From Taudactylus pleione (lineage: Eukaryota; Chordata; Amphibia; Anura; Myobatrachidae), in the NCBI GenBank assembly GCA_031769625.1, contig JAUIMM010000170.1:439001-503000 (forward strand): 64,000 nucleotides of DNA, written 5' to 3'. The stretch's first letter is position 1; every line of letters starts with the position of its first letter. The notes beneath the pieces are model-generated. The model was not told where the DNA came from. It was given only the letters and a program-made list of their open reading frames with translations, and made no database searches. Position numbers and translations under genes: made by a program. Of the stretch, positions 35,701-46,650 are shown piece after piece.

Positions 35701-36354
35701 TGTACTGGAGGAAGGAGAATGTTCTGCAATCCCGCTCTCCGTTAATCCTCCTTTACGCACTATTGTTAAATTTACCTGGCCTGTCCACCGTGACTCCTCC
35801 TTGACAGCGCCCAGCAATGGAGAGTATGGCCAAACAGATTCAGGACCTGCTCATAGCTGTTTCGACAGGGAGCAGAAAAATCAAGAGGGTGAAAAAGATG
35901 GCAGTCACTGCTCTGACCGCTAAGAAGAAGGGACAATCGAGTCAGCTGCAGCTTCCTGATAACACTTGAGAGAGCCACAGCAGCACAGGCCTGGCCCGAC
36001 ACTGCCTGCACTCGAGATGACAGGGTAAGCGCAAGTGGCTGACGCGAATTTGGTGACTCTGGCAATTTTCAATGTTTCAGCTTCTATAATGCAGGAAAAT
36101 TTTGGATATCCTGAAACGTGGGAGAAGCGAGCATTGAGGGAGGAGAATGGTCTACATGGTTATTTGTCATTCGCAAAATTGCCTGATGAAGTCGGTCAAG
36201 AGTGGACAAGTGGAAAAGTTGCCCATAACAAGCAATTTAGAAGATATGATACATCTCCCACAAAGTCCTTTGGCTATTACCAAGAGATCCAGCTGTTGGT
36301 TAGCGGTGTGGTATGATATGTTGAAAGTCAATAAAATGTTGACATGTTAGAATG
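32771..36354. other. AT-rich intron sequence without recognised genes
   Basis: Simple runs are present: CATCATCATCATCATCAG near 33128, A-runs near 34091 and 35026, and an A/T-rich low-complexity block at 34495-34665. Open frames in 34700-36060 show no family similarity that I recognise. Confidence 0.5.
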
Positions 36355-36640
36355 TCGACATATCATCCCTGGCGGCCCATAGATGACTTGACTTACCTGC
36401 TCCCACCCGCTACAGTGGAGTCAAGTGCGGCTTCTGGGTCAGGGTAGTCAAGTGACCATCACTTCCGTGTCTGAGCTGTGAACCTCTGGTGTTCCGGGGA
36501 GTATTTGTCCCCTACCCCTAACACTCCTCTAGTGCCTGACCCCCGTCCGCAGCCTAACCCTAATGTCAACATTTCACAGTCTGACATCATAACCGTTGAC
36601 ATGGTCATCGTTGACCTTTTGACTACATCCGTTAAAGGGG
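36320..36640. mobile_element. Probable element with GTTGACAT ends and short telomere-like core
   Basis: Left side has TGTTGACATGTTAGAATGTC, the centre CCTAACCCTAATGTC, and the right side ACCGTTGACATGGTCATCG. It resembles the elements at 17998-19895 and 63530-63720. Borders are not fixed. Confidence 0.45.
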
Positions 36641-36914
36641 AGAATTCAATTCAGACTTGGTAAAATCTTGGTTTACCACGGCCTGACTTGACGTACATAC
36701 TGCACAGTAATTTTGCTTACCCCACGTATGCTTTTCCCGCTTAACGCGCAATTCACTTGTGAAAGGCTTATCCAGACAGTTGCGCTTTAATTCTCAATGA
36801 TGTTAGTCACTTTAAGTGTGGAGAAAAATGGAGAAATCATCCTGTACCCCCACAAAAGTGCAAACTAACATTGAATAACATTATAGAAGTCTATTAGTGT
36901 CGAAAAAGAGGAAT

Positions 36915-37235
36915 GGGTATGTGATGCCCGCTGTCGGGATGCCTCCTGTCAGTATACCAACAGAGGCATGGTTGGTATCCCGACAGGAGAGTAAGTATAC
37001 TACTCTCCCCCCTAACCCTCCCTTTTTGTAGCCTAACCCTCCCCACCACGCACCCTAACTCTCCCCGTTAGTGTCTAAATCTAACCCTCCCTCCCTTTGT
37101 GCCTAAACCTAACCCTCCCCCCTTCGTGCCTAAACCTAACCCTCTCCCCTTCGTGCCTGAACCTAACCCCTATCTCAAGTCCCTTGTCGGGATTTCCCTG
37201 TCGGCAACCTCGGCCGCCGGTCTCATAACTACAAC
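36915..37235. mobile_element. MITE-like element with TGTCGGGAT ends and CCTAACCCTCC core
   Basis: Starts near GGGTATGTGATGCCCGCTGT and ends near TTGTCGGGATTTCCCTGTCG. The centre is a run of CCTAACCCTCCC units separated by GTGCCTAA spacers. Related to the elements at 39263, 39895, 43831 and 46240. Confidence 0.65.
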
Positions 37236-38282
37236 CCATATATAGAAAGGTGTTTTCAGCAAGTTAACGCTCTAGATGAATTTGGGATGCATAAAAATGC
37301 CTGAAATTAGATTTTTAAAATTAGTTGAAAAACACCTGAAACTCCCAGCTGCAAGCTTAAAAACGCTTGTCTCATCAATACAGCACCCCCATATACAGCA
37401 CCCCCACACCATATAACCCCTATACTTCATTTTGCTGAATATTACCCCAAAAATAACGTTATTGGCCAAACTATGCTAGTTAAAAAGTTCTAAGTGCCTA
37501 ATTATCCATTAGTGGGTGTCCCAGGGGTTCTGAACCAAGTCTCGACATTTCTGCCTTAAAATGTGAATGTCCCCCAACTTTTCAACTGCTCCAGAGCTGC
37601 GAGGAATGAGCTGCGCTAATTCTTATGGGCAGTAATGTGACTAACCTCATGAAAAAAAAAAAAATAGCTGTCAACATTCTACTGTCGACATTCACAATGT
37701 CGACATTATGTCATGCTGGGCGTCTGAATGTCTGAAAGTGGAGACAAACTGTCTGCAGGGACCAAACAATACAGCACATTCACGATCCTGAGATATTTGA
37801 CTCTTTCTCCGCAATATTTCTCAGGAAATCTATAAAAAAATAATAATACAAAAACATTTTCCAAAGACACGTTACATAGTGCCGCTATATAACCGCTCAC
37901 AATTGCATCTTGTAAGTCTAAAATTATTATGGTCATTGTTTGCATTTCCTAAACCTATATATACAATCCTAAAACGTACACTTCTGGATGCATAGGATTG
38001 ATATATGTCACACAATGGGAAGGCAGCGGTGGAATGACTGCCATTGCACTGGGTGAGGCCGCTAACAAGCCTGTAGGTGAGGAGAGCCCGGCAATGCCAG
38101 GGCAATCTCCCGCGGATGCCAAGTGAAGCCCTGGACCGGCCGGCCCCTAGGAGAGCAGGGTGGGGCCTACGATCAGGGTGGAGGGAGAGAGGAGCAGAGA
38201 TTCAGGGGGCTGATGTTGGAGAGATAAGAAGGATAGTGTCCTTAGTCACCCCAAAGGACGGATGTTGGAACACAAATCCAAT
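37236..38282. other. Intron sequence; only a short GTCGACATT palindrome noted
   Basis: The pair CTGTCGACATTCACAATGTC at 37682 is a small inverted repeat typical of the GTCGAC elements nearby. Nothing else is recognised. Confidence 0.45.
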
Positions 38283-38850
38283 ACTATATTTATTACCAGT
38301 TACGTATATCACGCACATATTCTGTAGCGCTTTACAGGAAATACTTAGTCATTCACACCAGTCCCTGCCCCAGTGGAGCTTACACTCTATGGGCCAGAAT
38401 CAACACTAAACCGATAGTTACACAGTTGGGCGATGTTTTTATTACAGTGCATGCGTCCCGGGGGCCTCTGCGATGTCGCACGCACAGACGATTTAGACGC
38501 AGAGTGATTGACCACTAGGGAGCGTTCATTGGGAGGTAACGGAGGGGCGGTTTCATAGGCGTGGCGGCTCCCGGTGGCTGAGACATTTGCATATTTCCAC
38601 ATACGCAGCGGCGGCATTAGCGTACCACACTGAATCAGGTCCTTTATACCCGATCACACGCATACACACTAGGGTTCATTCTTTCGTGTGAAGCCCAATA
38701 ACCCACCAGTATGTTTTTGGACTGTGGGGGGGAAACCGGAGCACCCGGTGGAAACCCACAGAACTGCGCACAGATACGACCCTGGTTGGGGCTGAACCCA
38801 TGACCTCTGAGGCAGCAGCGCTAATCCCTGCACCACTGTCACTCCCCGTT
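38283..38850. mobile_element. Ancient dispersed vertebrate repeat, split by a MITE
   Basis: The two halves carry motifs that I recall from many fish and amphibian sequences: AGCGCTTTACAGGAAATA and CCAGTGGAGCTTACACTCTA on the left, and CCAGTATGTTTTTGGACTGT, GAAACCGGAGCACCCGG and GCAGCAGCGCTAATC on the right. The class of this repeat is not assigned here. The MITE 38391-38642 interrupts it. Confidence 0.7.
38391..38642. mobile_element. MITE with GGGCC...CTGAATCAGGTCC ends, nested
   Basis: Starts GGGCCAGAATCAACAC and ends CACTGAATCAGGTCC, 252 bp. It divides the older repeat exactly between ACTCTAT and TATACCCGATCACACG. Confidence 0.75.
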
Positions 38851-39262
38851 ACTTGCATGTAAGCGTTCCCTGTAAGCGCGCTGGGAAGTAGAGATGAGCG
38901 GTACCCAGGACGGAGGGCCTGGGTCAGCGTTGCACGCTATTAGCACAGCAACCACGTCTTTGGACGCAACTTCTGTGCCAAAATATGGTAATGCCGGCTT
39001 CTGTGATCCGCCGCTGCACCCAGGAACGCAGCAGCGGATCACTGTGCGCGACCATCGGTCATCTGTGCAACCTTGAGTATGGACGGTGTTTTTACAAAGC
39101 TGAAGCCAGTGAAGCTGCTTTTCAAGCACGCAAGCCCCGTTTTTCAGGGACGCTGCCTCCGCTCCGTACCTAACCTGCTGCAGCGTGTCAATCAGGCTGT
39201 GGCACCCGGGTACTGTGAGCGAGCTTTCAGGAGGCAATCTGTACACTCGCAGTACAGATCCT

Positions 39263-39690
39263 GGGGAATGGGTATGATATACCGTCGGCCGCATGGCCGG
39301 CGGTTCGATTCCCGTCAGCGGCAGCCCGACAGGAGCAGAGTGCGATGCAGCGGAAGCCCGACAGTGCTGGAAATCCCGATCGTGGATAGGTAAGTATCCA
39401 CTAACCTAACCCGCCTAACCCTCCTTAGGGGTGCCTAACCCTAAGTCCCCCCCGGGATCCCTAAACCTAACCCTCCCCCCCGCGGCTGTCCGCTCGCGGC
39501 GCCCGGCATCACTACGATCGTGATGCCGGGCGCCGGTCTCCCGGCGTCGGGGAAATGCGGGCGTCTACATCCAGACGCCCGGCATTTCACCCTTGCCGGG
39601 ATAAGACAGTCGGGAAGCCGGCTGCCGGTATATAGGCAGTCGGCTTCCCGATTGCTTCCCGATCCTGGGCATGCGCAGGTCTTCAAGCAT
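39263..39690. mobile_element. GGGTATG-ended element with telomere-like core
   Basis: The left side reads AATGGGTATGATATACCGTC and then GGCCGCATGGCCGGCGG; the core has TAACCTAACCCGCCTAACCC; the right side has GGCGCCCGGCATC-type palindromes (about 39497-39600). It contains GGTTCGATTCCC at 39302, which resembles a tRNA B box. Confidence 0.55.
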
Positions 39691-39894
39691 CAGAGATGTT
39701 CACAAATCATGGGGTCTGCGTACAGCTCTGACGCAGCCGAGTCACCGCAGTGCTGCTGCTGCTGGGAGAACAATGAACAAAGGCTACTACCTGGTTCCCC
39801 ACCCCCCATGCAATCCTATGCCCCCAAAAATGAAAAGGTAGCTTCCCGGGGAAAAAAAAAAAAAAGAGGATGAAGTTATGATCCTCAGAATCTG

Positions 39895-40330
39895 CGCGCC
39901 AGCATCCCAGCCGCTGACAACGCAATGGTAAATATTGGGATTAGGAGGAGGATTAGGCACTAGGGGTAGGGTTACGATTAGGGATGTGCAGGCTCGGATT
40001 TTCCCCCCAAATTTGGATTTTTCCCGCCAAAAATCAGTCTCAGAGAGAGGCAAAACGTCATCTTTCATGGACTTTTGCCCAGGAATGATGAGGTTTGTCC
40101 ATGAAAGATGACGTTTTGCCTCCTTCTGAGACCCGATTTTTGACGGGAAAATCTGAATTTGGTGGGAAAATCTGAGCCTGCACATCCCTAGTTAGGATTA
40201 GGCTGTGGGGGGAGGGTTAGGTTTTACCTGCAGGGATGTTTAGGGGTAGGGTTAATTACCGGTAGGTGTCGGCCATATAACCCAGTCGGGATGCCAGGGT
40301 CGGGATTCGGAACTCCGGCATCCCATACCC
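39895..40330. mobile_element. Reverse-oriented relative with TTAGGG-like core
   Basis: The core reads GGATTAGGCACTAGGGGTAG and GGGTTAGG-type units in the G-rich orientation. The right end, GCATCCCATACCC (about 40318-40330), matches in reverse the GGGTATGGGATGCCGG-type left ends of sibling elements. It is split by the palindromic MITE 39981-40188. Confidence 0.6.
39981..40188. mobile_element. Palindromic MITE with GGGATGTGCAGGCTC ends, TA-flanked
   Basis: Left GGGATGTGCAGGCTCGGATT and right GAGCCTGCACATCCC are inverted repeats between TA dinucleotides. The inner pair GGCAAAACGTCATCTTTCAT and its complement makes nearly the whole 208 bp a hairpin. Confidence 0.85.
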
Positions 40331-41167
40331 AACCCAAAAAAACATCTCTGCTACGACAACAGCAGCGCAATGGACACTAATGATTTCTAGTGGCAGGTTT
40401 ATTCACATGTATTAAAGTGATATGAAACGCATTTAACTAAACACCAGTGGTTACAAGGCCTCACATTTATTACCCCCCCCTTTAAAAATACAAAACCTTA
40501 ATGCAATTTTGATATTCTAACCCTTCACACAAAGTAACCACTTGTGCTTTGGTCCCCGGATGTGCAGCAATGTGCTGGATGAGCGCAGTCTGTCCTAGGT
40601 TCATGGACTACATGAAGGCACTTTCAGTGGTCTGTTGTTAATTACGGAGACATCAAGGTCGGCAGCCGGTAAAAGCAGATTTCAGCAGCAATAACTTATA
40701 ATAAACCATCAGGGGAACCGGCGGCGCTGGAACATTCTTGTCCGTAGAAAATTGGTGCTAACAATAATTGTCATTATTGTACAGACTCTACTATAGAATA
40801 ACAGATACAGACAGCACATCACTGTGACGGGGAATGCCAGTCATCACTTGTGGCGAGGGCAGATGCCACAACTGAGATATGGCTCCCCCTCCCCTCCTGA
40901 ATGTAACAAATGATCCATCTGTCATACTATACCGTATATCTTTCTTTATGACTATCAGACAAACTATGCCGGCTACATTCCCACCGTATAGCTGTCGTCT
41001 GGCTCCGTAATGTCTTATTTTGGCTCAATTACAAGTCAGATTTAAATGATAAATAAGCTCTCATCTGGAGCGAGGATTTCCCCACTGAGAGTCCACGTTT
41101 GTTACATGGTGAGCCGAGAACAATCTGCCATACATGCTGCTGTATAAAAGTGAAAAAGATGAGGTGT
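40331..41167. other. Intron sequence, nothing recognised
   Basis: No terminal repeats, arrays or coding similarity are seen. Confidence 0.5.
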
Positions 41168-42995
41168 GCTCTGCTGGTATAAGGTGGGCTCCTCTGACAT
41201 AGAGATGAGGGCTCTGCTGGTATAAGGTAGGCTCCTCTGACATAGAGATGAGGACTCTGCTGGTATAAGGTGGGCTCCTCTGATATAGATATGTGGACTC
41301 TGCTGGTATAAGGTGGGCTCCTCTGACATAGAGATGAGGGCTCTGCTGGTATAAGGTGGGCTCCTCTGACATAGAGATGAGGACTCTGCTGGTATAAGGT
41401 GGGCTCCTCTGATATAGATATGTGGACTCTGCTGGTATAAGGTGGGGTTATCTGTTATAGAGATGAGTGCTCTGCTGGTATAAAGTGGGGTTATCTGTCA
41501 TAGAGATGAGGGCTCTGCTGGTATAAGGTGGGCTCCTCTGACATAGAGATGAGGGCTCTGCTGGTATAAGGTGGGCTCTTCTGACATAGAGATGAGGGCT
41601 CTGCTGATATGAGGTGGGCTCCTCTGACATGGAGATGAGGGCCCTGCTAGTATAAGATGGGCTTTTCTGACTTAGAGATTTGGGCAAAGCTGGTATAAAG
41701 ATGGGCTCCTATGACATAGAGATGTGGGCAAAGCTGATATAAGGTGGGCTCCTCTGACACAGATGTGGGCTCTGTTGGTATAAGGTGGGCTCCTATGATG
41801 TGGGCTCTGCTGGTATAAGGTGGGCTCCTCTGATGTGGGTTCTTCTGGTATGAGGTGGGCTCCTCTGATGTGGGCTCTGCTGGTATAAGGTTGACTCTGC
41901 TACTATAAGGTGGGCTCCTCTGACACAGAGAAGTGGGCTCTGCTGGTATTAGGTGGGCTCCTCTGACACAGAGATGTGGGCTCTGCTGGTATAAGGTTGG
42001 CTCCTCTGACATAGAGATGAGGGCTCTGCTGGTATAAGGTGGGCTCCTCTGACATGGAGATGAGGGCTCTGCTGGTATAAGGTGGGCTCTTCTGACATAG
42101 GAGATGAGGACTCTGCTGGTATAAGGTGGGCTCCTCTGACATAGAGATGAGGGCTCTGCTGGTATAAGGTGGGCTCCTCTGACATAGAGATGAGGGCTCT
42201 GCTGGTATAAGGTGGGCTCCTCTGACATAGAGATGAGGGCTCTGCTGATATAAGGTGGGCTCCTCTGACATAGAGATGAGGACTCTGCTGGTATAAGCTG
42301 GGTTTCTCTGATATAGATATGTGGACTCTGCTGGTATAAGCTGGGCTTCTCTGATATAGATATGTGGACTCTGCTGGTATAAGGTGGGGTTATCTGTCAT
42401 AGAGATGAGGGCTCTGCTGGTATAAAGTGGGGTTATCTGTCATAGAGATGAGGGCTCTGCTGGTATAAAGTGGGGTTATCTGTCATAGAGATGAGGGCTC
42501 TGCTGGTATAAGGTGGGCTCCTCTGATATAGAGATGTGGGCTCTGCTGGTATAAAGTGGGGTTATCTGTCATAGAGATGTGGGCTCTGTTGGTATATCTG
42601 TCATAGAGATGAGGGCTCTGCTGGTATAAAGTGGGGTTATCTGTCATAGAGATGTGGGCTCTGTTGGTATATCTGTCATAGAGATGAGGGCTCCGCTGGT
42701 ATAAAGTGGGGTTATCTGTCAAGAGATGAGGGCTCTGCTGGTATAAAGTGGGGTTATCTGTTATAGAGATGAGGGCCCTGCTGGTATAAAGTGGGGTTAT
42801 CTGTCATAGAGATGAGGGCTCTGCTGGTATAAGGTGGGCTCCTCTGATATAGAGATGTGGGCTCTGCTGGTATAAAGTGGGGTTATCTGTCAGAGATGTG
42901 GGCTCTGTTGGTATATCTGTCATAGAGATGAGGGCTCTGCTGGTATAAAGTGGGGTTATCTGTCATAGGGATGTGGGCTCCCCTGGTATAAGACG
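41168..42995. repeat. 43-bp tandem array, about 40 units with variants and indels
   Basis: The basic unit is CTCTGCTGGTATAAGGTGGG followed by CTCCTCTGACATAGAGATGAGGG. A second type replaces the middle with GTGGGGTTATCTGTCATAGA and dominates 42380-42960. 41750-41930 has shortened units, and compound units with GTTGGTATATCTGTC recur at about 42590, 42668 and 42908. Short open frames such as LYQQSPHLYVRGAHLIPAE simply reflect the repeat and are not genes. Confidence 0.93.
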
Positions 42996-43016
42996 GGCTC
43001 CTCTGACATACAGATG

Positions 43017-43165
43017 TGTGCTGTGTATGACTGCGGCTCTATCTGCATGCACAATGCGGCTGTGACACTGTAACGTAGCGTTTCGTATGCAGATACAGCT
43101 GCAGCCACACACAGAATATAGGTATGCACTTTCAAATAAGACGCATTTTAAGAGAACAAGTTGCG
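43017..43165. repeat. Dispersed repeat copy (inverted relative at 59960-60178)
   Basis: Shares GGCTGTGACACTGTAACGTA, GCATGCAGATA-like and CACACAGAATATAGGT with the copy at 59960-60178, and carries CAAATAAGACGCATTTTAAG, which appears there as its complement. Confidence 0.7.
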
Positions 43166-43830
43166 CAAAAAGATGCTCGGCACTACAGAGTCACGCCGCA
43201 TCGTGGTGCGACTAGAAGGGCTGTACAGAGCACAAGGAGGTTATATGTAGGTGGACACATCTGTAATATGAAACTTTGACAGCCGATACTGCCAATTAGT
43301 TAGTACTGAAGGCAAATTATTTTTCTTTGTTTAATGGTTCTTTCTTCCATTAAAGCTATTGGCAAATTGAAAATCTCAATACGGGTCATTAAACCCTAGG
43401 ATTTGCAATGCAAATGCTGATTTTTGACATCCCAATTGTTTTGCAGGACACTTCATGTGATATTACAGGAAAGCGCGTAGATTTGCTCTCCAACATGGCG
43501 AGATCTGCAGGGGCGCTACATTCGCAAACTTTTTATCACAAGAGCTGGGCTCACTCCATGTGCAAAGACAAGCTTTCATTTTGTAGGACTTGCTTATATA
43601 AATGAGACCAAAATGAACAGTTATGGGGTTATACCCGGTTTAGCAGGCGCCAGGTGGCGATAGAGGGAGGAGACACAGCATTTTCATCTCTGCAAAAAAA
43701 AAAAAAAAAACTTATTTGTGCAGGGTAGAAGTTGCAGGCTCAACTTTGTGCAACCGAGTCTGTGAATCATCATACAAAGTGCTACCATGCAATGGACGCA
43801 GCTTTTCTCCACGCCAAATTCCATTTGGGC
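43166..43830. other. Intron sequence; A-run at 43695-43710
   Basis: Nothing else is recognised. Confidence 0.45.
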
Positions 43831-44440
43831 TGGGTACGGGATGCCGGCGCTATGGATCTCTACGGGCTAAATCCAGACGCCGGCATCTCGACAGGGTTAG
43901 GATACTGACACTTTGTCGGTCAGTATCCTAACCATCCCCCTGTCCTTACCCCTAAAGCTGCCCACACACATAGCGATTTTTTACCCGATCTGGGCGATTC
44001 AGACACATCGGAACAACAGAACGGGTAAACAATGCCCAAATCGTGAGTCCCCACTCACGCCCCCGCAGGTCGCATCGTCGGATCTGCTGTACTGTACGGC
44101 AGATCTGACAATCTAGGACACAATGCACTATAAAAAAAAGTCTGGCTGCAGGAGATCGGATGAATATTGGACAGCATATCGTGTACTGATCGTGTGCTGA
44201 GCTGCTGGGGAGAATTTCAAGGGAAATCGGACACATCGTCGGATCGTAAGTATATCGGTATGTGTGTGGGCACCTTAACACTCCCTCCCTCCCTGATGCC
44301 TAAACCTAACCAACCCCCCTAGTGCCTAACCTAACCCACCCCCCCTCCCTGCACCCTAAACTTAACCCTCCCACCTTAGTGCCTAACCCTATCCCTCCCC
44401 TTAGTGCCTAAACCTCCCCCTAACCCCAGTATTTATAGTC
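43831..44440. mobile_element. GGGTACGGGATGCCGGCG element with telomere-like core
   Basis: Left side GGGTACGGGATGCCGGCGCT is answered nearby by GACGCCGGCATCTCGAC (inner hairpin); the core has CCTAACCATCCCCC and, after a nested MITE, CCTAAACCTAACCAACCC repeats. The nested MITE is 43955-44275. Confidence 0.6.
43955..44275. mobile_element. TA-flanked MITE with TGCCCACACACAT ends
   Basis: Left AAGCTGCCCACACACATAGC and right GGTATGTGTGTGGGCACCT are inverted repeats between TA (43953-43954, 44276-44277). Removing it joins CCCC-TA-ACACTCCC, typical of the host core. Confidence 0.87.
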
Positions 44441-44932
44441 ACATCACGATTTAAAAGTATTGTCGTAAAAAAAAAAAAACGTGAAAAAGACGCCTGGTGC
44501 TAACAGAGGTCACATGACCTGGCGCGCCGAGAGGGGCTGTTTGGGGAGACTGCAGCATAGATGCGTGAGGACAGATCTGAACCTCCCACGCAAACTTACT
44601 TTTCTAGGAGCACAAAATTCCAATTTCCAAGTGTACCCGCAAATCCGCATAAGGTGGCACAGAGTTTGTGACCTCGCTTTTGTCATTTGGACAATACTTG
44701 CAGAGAGAGAAGCTCATTTCAGACCCACTAATTTTGGGGGTTTGTTAATGATCTTTTCTACCTAAATTTCTTATACAGAAAAGTTACTAAAAGTGACCTG
44801 GCAAATAAGAAGACCTGTAATAAAGTTACTAAGCGCTGAGAGCAAATGTCTTCCCTAGAGACGTATTCTGTGCATTAGAGAAAGGAGAACGGACCAGGGA
44901 AATGCCAGCCAAGAGATACTTTTACAGACAAT
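44441..44932. other. Intron sequence, nothing recognised
   Basis: An A-run lies at about 44468-44479. No family similarity is seen in open frames. Confidence 0.45.
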
Positions 44933-45381
44933 GGCCCTGATTCAGAGCCGGACGCTCTTTCAGAGCGCTCGCTCTGAATCAGGGTGGTTTTTTTTTTTTT
45001 TTTGGAGCTGGCCTCCTGGCCGCTCGCATAGCTGTGGGTGACCACTCACAGCTTTTGCGAGCGGTCAGGTTTTGGTCGCGACCATCGGGCTTGCGACGAG
45101 ACCCTTGTGGTAGGGTCTCGTTCCCGCAAGCCCCAGTGAGCTTCCTGCTCTAATAGAGCAGGAAGCTCAACTACTGACATCCGTTTGGTCAGCTACCCCC
45201 CCTCCCCGCCTACAAAACGGGGCGAGCTGTCGATCAACATCGACAGCCGACCCGTTTTGTTGTGAGCCCCAGAGCGAGTGATTTGTTGCTTGCTTCGGGA
45301 CGAGCGCACGCGCAGTGTGCACGCAGCACATGCGTACTGCCTGGCCATCGACCCGCTTGCGAGCGGGTCTGAATCAGGCCC
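44933..45381 (+). mobile_element. Palindrome-ended MITE, 449 bp, with 3-bp TSD AAT
   Basis: Starts GGCCCTGATTCAGAGCCGGA and ends GGTCTGAATCAGGCCC, flanked by AAT (44930-44932 and 45382-45384). The left end has an extra inverted copy of the terminus (44972-44986). Interior blocks CTCGCATAGCTGTGGGTGAC and GGTAGGGTCTCGT are shared with 56036-56555 and, reversed, with 3011-3514. Confidence 0.87.
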
Positions 45382-45384
45382 AAT

Positions 45385-45939
45385 GTTCAATGGACTGTTC
45401 ATTAAATAACCTGGTATAAATTGGTCTTTACGGTCCCACAAATACTCTCCTGCCTGTCCCCGTGTCACTCATTACAGACACATTATAATGTTTCGGCAAA
45501 TCTGAATCTGGTGAAAGCTTTTTACGGTGTTCTCCTCCTAGGACTGGTTTTTGGAGTGATTGGGATCAGCCCTCCCGCGCAGATGATCTCATTTATACCT
45601 GTGGGGGCCTCAAGCACAGACGGACGGAAAGCGGACGTATGCTGCTCCCGAACTTCGGGCATGGAAAAAATGGCTATGGGCCCGCTATGTACGCAAAGTC
45701 GACGGTTTATGTGCATCTCCGATATTTGGCAATCTGTACGTGCGCATGATCTGTACTGCGCATGTCCCGATCGGTGTCTGCGCTGATAGTCGCAGTGCCC
45801 CACTAGGCTGCAGCATGACCGACGTGATGCGAGCATTTGGGGCGAGGAAGGAAGAAAACGGGGGCATGTCGGCCAAGTTTTGTGGACGTGCCAAGGTAAG
45901 TGTCTGTGTGCTAGGATGCCCCTACTGCTTACAGCTAAT
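45385..45939. other. Intron sequence, probably old repeat DNA
   Basis: GTGCGCATGATCTGTACTGC and similar GCGC-rich motifs resemble the interior of nearby MITEs, but no borders could be set. Confidence 0.4.
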
Positions 45940-46180
45940 GGGCCTAATCTCGTGTCGCCCATAATGCGAACGTTCTTACAGGCGTCCATTGCGAATAGAA
46001 TGCTAATGTGACCATCCCCAAACACTGACGTCCTGCCACTCACTCTGCGATGGATTCCACAGTGCGTCCGTAATCGCAGTGCGATCGCCGGGCAAGCGCA
46101 GTGCATACGCATGCGCAGTACAAAACAATCAGCCGATCTTTGTACACGGATGCAATTGCGATCCATGCTGAATCAGGCTC
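45940..46180. mobile_element. Shortened copy of the 2016-2416 MITE
   Basis: Starts GGGCCTAATCTCG and ends CTGAATCAGGCTC. It shares GACCATCCCCAAACACTGAC-like and CACTCACTCTGCGATGGATT with the copy at 2016-2416 but lacks about 160 bp of the interior. Confidence 0.7.
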
Positions 46181-46239
46181 TATATGCGCACAACGCGTCC
46201 AGTAACGTTTCTCTTACAGGCAAAATCCCTGTTGTCGCC

Positions 46240-46650
46240 CACTTGGCACCTCGTAATGGGATCGCATCCCGACAGTGTAATCCCGGCGACGGATCTAACA
46301 TAGGTGTCGCCTATGTTAATCCCGACGCCGGGACCCCGACAGGACGCAGGACCGATCGTCCAAAGCCGGGGTTAAGTATCCACGTGGCCGTGGATGGGGG
46401 GTTTAGGGACCCCTGGAGGGATTTAGGGTTACGCACCCCCCCCAGGGGGGGTTAGGCTAAGGGAAGGGGAGGGGGGGTTAGGTTTAGGCACCCCTGGGGG
46501 GAGGTTAGGGTTAGGCACCCCTAAAGGAGGGTTAGGGGGGGGGAGAGGGGAAGGTTAGGTACTTTACTTACCTCTGTTGGGATCTGCACTGTTCGGCTTG
46601 CCGGCGTTAGGATTTCGACCGCCGGGCTCTCGTCCGGCGGTCATTCATAC
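46240..46650. mobile_element. GGTATG-type element with G-rich TTAGGG-like core
   Basis: The right end, read on the minus strand, is GGTATGAATGACCGCCGGAC. The core (46385-46560) has GGGTTAGG, GGGGGGTTAGG and GGAGGTTAGGGTTAGGCACC units, the complement of the CCTAACC cores elsewhere. Confidence 0.6.

Noticed and set aside
41061..42722. Repeat proteins with LYQQSPHLYVRGAHLIPAE
   Set aside because: Frames of the 43-bp array; the peptide period of 43 residues is simply three DNA units.
45522..46166. Minus-strand 214-codon frame as a host gene
   Set aside because: It overlaps a MITE (45940-46180) and is rich in Arg and Cys from GC-rich repeat DNA; no family similarity.
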